The translations under genes were made by a program, and so were the position numbers. A DNA stretch of 48,561 nucleotides from Deltaproteobacteria bacterium (lineage in GTDB: Bacteria; Desulfobacterota; Desulfobaccia; Desulfobaccales; 0-14-0-80-60-11), in contig VGSQ01000010.1 in assembly GCA_016874975.1 (NCBI GenBank), positions 1 to 48,561 of the forward strand, written 5' to 3'. The notes under the pieces were generated by a model. It ran no database searches and was not told the DNA's origin. It saw only the letters and a list, made by a program, of their open reading frames with translations. This document shows positions 46,458 to 48,561 of the stretch, one piece after another (the stretch's first letter is position 1; the number at the start of each line of letters is the position of its first letter).

Positions 46458-47684
46458 ATGGGCTCATCCGGAAGAGATGATGGCGGCTGGAGGAAGGATG
46501 GTCGAGTTCTTTCAATCCCGGTCATCCTGGCCTTGCTCTGGGTTCTGGCGTGGCCCCGAGCGGCCCCGGCCGGGGGTGCCTGGACGGAGACCGGCTCCCT
46601 CAACGCCGCCCGGCAGCTGCACACCGCCACCCTGCTGCCCGACGGCCGGGTCCTGGCCATGGGGGGCAAAGGGAATCCCGGCAACGCCACCCTGGACAGC
46701 GTCGAGCTCTATGATGCGGTCGCTGGAACTTGGCAATTTACCTCCCCGCTGCCTGGTCCCCGGGGCGAGCATACGGCTACGCTGCTGCTCAACGGCAAGG
46801 TGCTGGTGGCGGGAGGATGGGGCTATGGCTTCCTTACCAGCACTCTGCTGTATGACCCCGGTGGGGAGACCTGGGATCTGAGCGGCCCCCTGAAATATGG
46901 GCGCGTCGGCCATACCGGCACCCTGCTGGCCGGGGGCCAAGTCCTGGTTGCCGGCGGGCATGGGAATTACCTGTACAATGCCTGGGGGCAGACCGAACTT
47001 TACGATCCGGGCGCGGGGACTTGGGCCGAGGTGGGCCCGCTCAACACCGCCCGCTTCTACCACACCGCCACCCTGCTCCCAGACGGTCAGGTGCTGGTGA
47101 CCGGGGGGATGGGGGACCACCGGGAAACCGTCCTCACCAGCGCTGAACTCTATGACCCGGACACAAGGACCTGGAAATTTACCGCGCCCCTGGCAACCGC
47201 CCGCTATGCCCATACGGCCACCATGCTCACCGACGGCCGGGTGCTGGTGGCCGGTGGTATCGGGAGTCACGGCGAGCCCCTGGACCGCACCGAACTTTAC
47301 AGCCCCTCCTGCGGGACCTGGAGCGAAGCCGGTCTTCTCCCGCGTGGGCGTTATTGGCATCAGGCCGCGGGTCTGCCCAACGGTCAGGTCATGATCGTGG
47401 GCGGCGGCGGGGGGTATGACATTCCTTCCACGTGCGACCTCTTTCTCTCCACCCGGCGGGCCTGGGCTCCTGCCGGATTTCTTTGCCGGGGACGCTCCGG
47501 CGGCCACACGGCCACTCCTTTGCCCGGCGGACGGGTCCTGGTGGCCGGGGGGAGCGGTCCCCTGGATAAAGTCGAGATTTATTACCCGTCGGTTGCGCCC
47601 ACCATGTTGCCCCTCCTGTTGTTGCATCATGAGAGTGGGACCGGGCGGGCCGGAGAGGGAGCAAGCCTCCACAGGGAAAGATAG
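46458..47684 (+). CDS. secreted Kelch-repeat protein
   Basis: Repeated HTATLLPDGRVLVAGG / ELYDPxTxTW units after a signal peptide. Confidence 0.85.
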   Translation: MGSSGRDDGGWRKDGRVLSIPVILALLWVLAWPRAAPAGGAWTETGSLNAARQLHTATLLPDGRVLAMGGKGNPGNATLDSVELYDAVAGTWQFTSPLPGPRGEHTATLLLNGKVLVAGGWGYGFLTSTLLYDPGGETWDLSGPLKYGRVGHTGTLLAGGQVLVAGGHGNYLYNAWGQTELYDPGAGTWAEVGPLNTARFYHTATLLPDGQVLVTGGMGDHRETVLTSAELYDPDTRTWKFTAPLATARYAHTATMLTDGRVLVAGGIGSHGEPLDRTELYSPSCGTWSEAGLLPRGRYWHQAAGLPNGQVMIVGGGGGYDIPSTCDLFLSTRRAWAPAGFLCRGRSGGHTATPLPGGRVLVAGGSGPLDKVEIYYPSVAPTMLPLLLLHHESGTGRAGEGASLHRER

Positions 47685-47782
47685 GGAGACCGCCCCCACC
47701 CTCTGCCATCCGTGATCAGGCAGGAAAAATAATCAGTGAAAAGTGTCCGGAGAACCGAACCGTGGGCGACGCCGCGCAGAGG

Positions 47783-47860
47783 TCACCGCACCCGCCAGGT
47801 GAGGCTGGTGCTGAACAGATTCTCGTCGCACTCCTCCGGGATGCCGCAGGCGCCGGCAAA
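47783..47860 (-). pseudogene. possible C-terminal remnant of an outer-membrane beta-barrel-like protein
   Basis: Minus-strand reading ...GACGIPEECDENLFSTSLTWRVR-stop, cut off upstream. Confidence 0.25.
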
Positions 47861-47865
47861 AAGAG

Positions 47866-48081
47866 GTGAATGAGGAGGTCCTGGCCAAGGCGGGCCGGCG
47901 CCAAATGGTGGCGCCCAACCTGGAGGTCAAGGAAGTCCGGGTGGGAGAGCGGCGTTATGTCGTCTGTCGCAATCCCTTGGAAGCCCGAACGGATGCCGCG
48001 GGGCGTGAGGCGATCTTGGAGAAGCTCAGGCAAAAGCTGGAAAAACAAGGTCTTAATAATACTAGGTTAAGTATATATTGA
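47866..48081 (+). pseudogene. IS1634-like transposase fragment
   Basis: VLAKAGRRQMVAPNLEVKEVRVGERRYVVCRNPLEARTDAAGREAILEKLRQKLEKQG resembles the internal region of IS1634-family transposases; truncated at both ends. Confidence 0.6.
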
Positions 48082-48112
48082 CAAATGCCTTTCATGAGCG
48101 CACCATGGGTTC

Positions 48113-48561
48113 ATGAAAGCGCAAAAACTCAAGGACTTGGAGCGTCGGTTGAGCTGCTTCCTTCAAGAACTTCTGGAGCCCATGGGTCGGAAAGAACGGC
48201 GTCATTGGGCCAGGGTCTACCTTGAGGGATTGCTGCTCGATGGTGAACGGAAATCTATTGAACCCCTGGCGGCGCGCCTGGCGGGGGCGGACGTGCAGGC
48301 CCTGCGCCAGTTCGTGGGACAGAGTCCCTGGGCCGTGGCAGAGGTGGGGCGACGTCTGGCCCTGAAGATGGTGGACCTGCTGGCCGAGGCGTAGGTGTGG
48401 ATGGTGGACGACACCTCTTTCCCCAAGGCCGGCAAGCATTCTGTGGGGGTGGCCCGGCAATATTGCGGCGCCCTGGGGAAAATCGCCAATTGCCAGGTGG
48501 CGGTGACCCTTCATTGGAGCGGTGCGGCGGCCAGTTGCCCCTTGGGGTGGAGATTGTATCT
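48113..48561 (+). mobile_element. IS701-like transposase, interrupted by in-frame TAG and cut by window end
   Basis: RKERRHWARVYLEGLLLDGERKSIEPLAARL; after TAG (48392-48394) same frame gives [41 protein letters not shown]. Confidence 0.8.

Noticed and set aside
39009-48394. Amber (TAG) reassignment such as pyrrolysine decoding
   Set aside because: TAG is used as an apparent normal stop in the window (GAF gene at 10071-10073, PTPS gene at 41616-41618, kinase at 46207-46209), and both interrupted genes are otherwise typical of decay.
1-48561. CRISPR arrays, tRNA and rRNA genes
   Set aside because: No regularly spaced repeat-spacer structure, tRNA cloverleaf with T-loop GGTTCRA context or rRNA signature was recognised by eye; a tRNAscan/Infernal run would be decisive.

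Overview
GC-rich bacterial window, gene-dense on both strands. The gene content suggests an anaerobic sulfur-metabolising Desulfobacterota-like organism (inference). I support about 38 protein-coding genes plus several remnants. No rRNA, tRNA or CRISPR array was recognised. Main blocks: (1) 88-5298 minus: truncated GT4 glycosyltransferase, two tandem alkaline-phosphatase-superfamily proteins and an LpxL-like acyltransferase, coupled by ATGA overlaps. (2) TraB/ChaN-like protein and an MtrA-like/archaeal-type-ThyA-like fusion with an AT-rich core. (3) Arsenosugar-type cluster: AhpD-like, ArsS, TIGR04283 and TIGR04282 glycosyltransferases, interleaved with hairpin repeats and an 18-unit GGGTTYY heptamer array. 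(4) 13364-21971 minus: regulator with GAFTGA replaced by GINRAD, PhnD-like lipoprotein, histidine kinase with a Cys-rich insert splitting HAMP, receiver-only regulator, PEP-synthase-like dikinase lacking the PEP domain, and a dual-specificity phosphatase-YkgJ fusion; a candidate undescribed signalling/phosphotransfer system. (5) 22319-34681 plus: TauE/SafE, small 3-TM protein, rhodanese, a Mo-bisMGD oxidoreductase without Tat signal, an FeS subunit, a 1128-aa NuoF/GltD/ferredoxin fusion whose NuoF half has lost its FMN/NADH motifs, a TVP38 protein and a GltD-HdrD-like fusion; a candidate soluble redox complex. (6) CAP protein, 49-aa membrane protein, ADH, RtcA, dodecin, broken SGNH hydrolase, RibD_C/MDR/PTPS mini-cluster, stand-alone HisKA-like protein, NadA, LolA, PAS histidine kinase, Kelch protein, and transposase debris (IS1634-like fragment next to an amber-interrupted IS701-like element). 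All assignments come from reading motifs; no database search was run.
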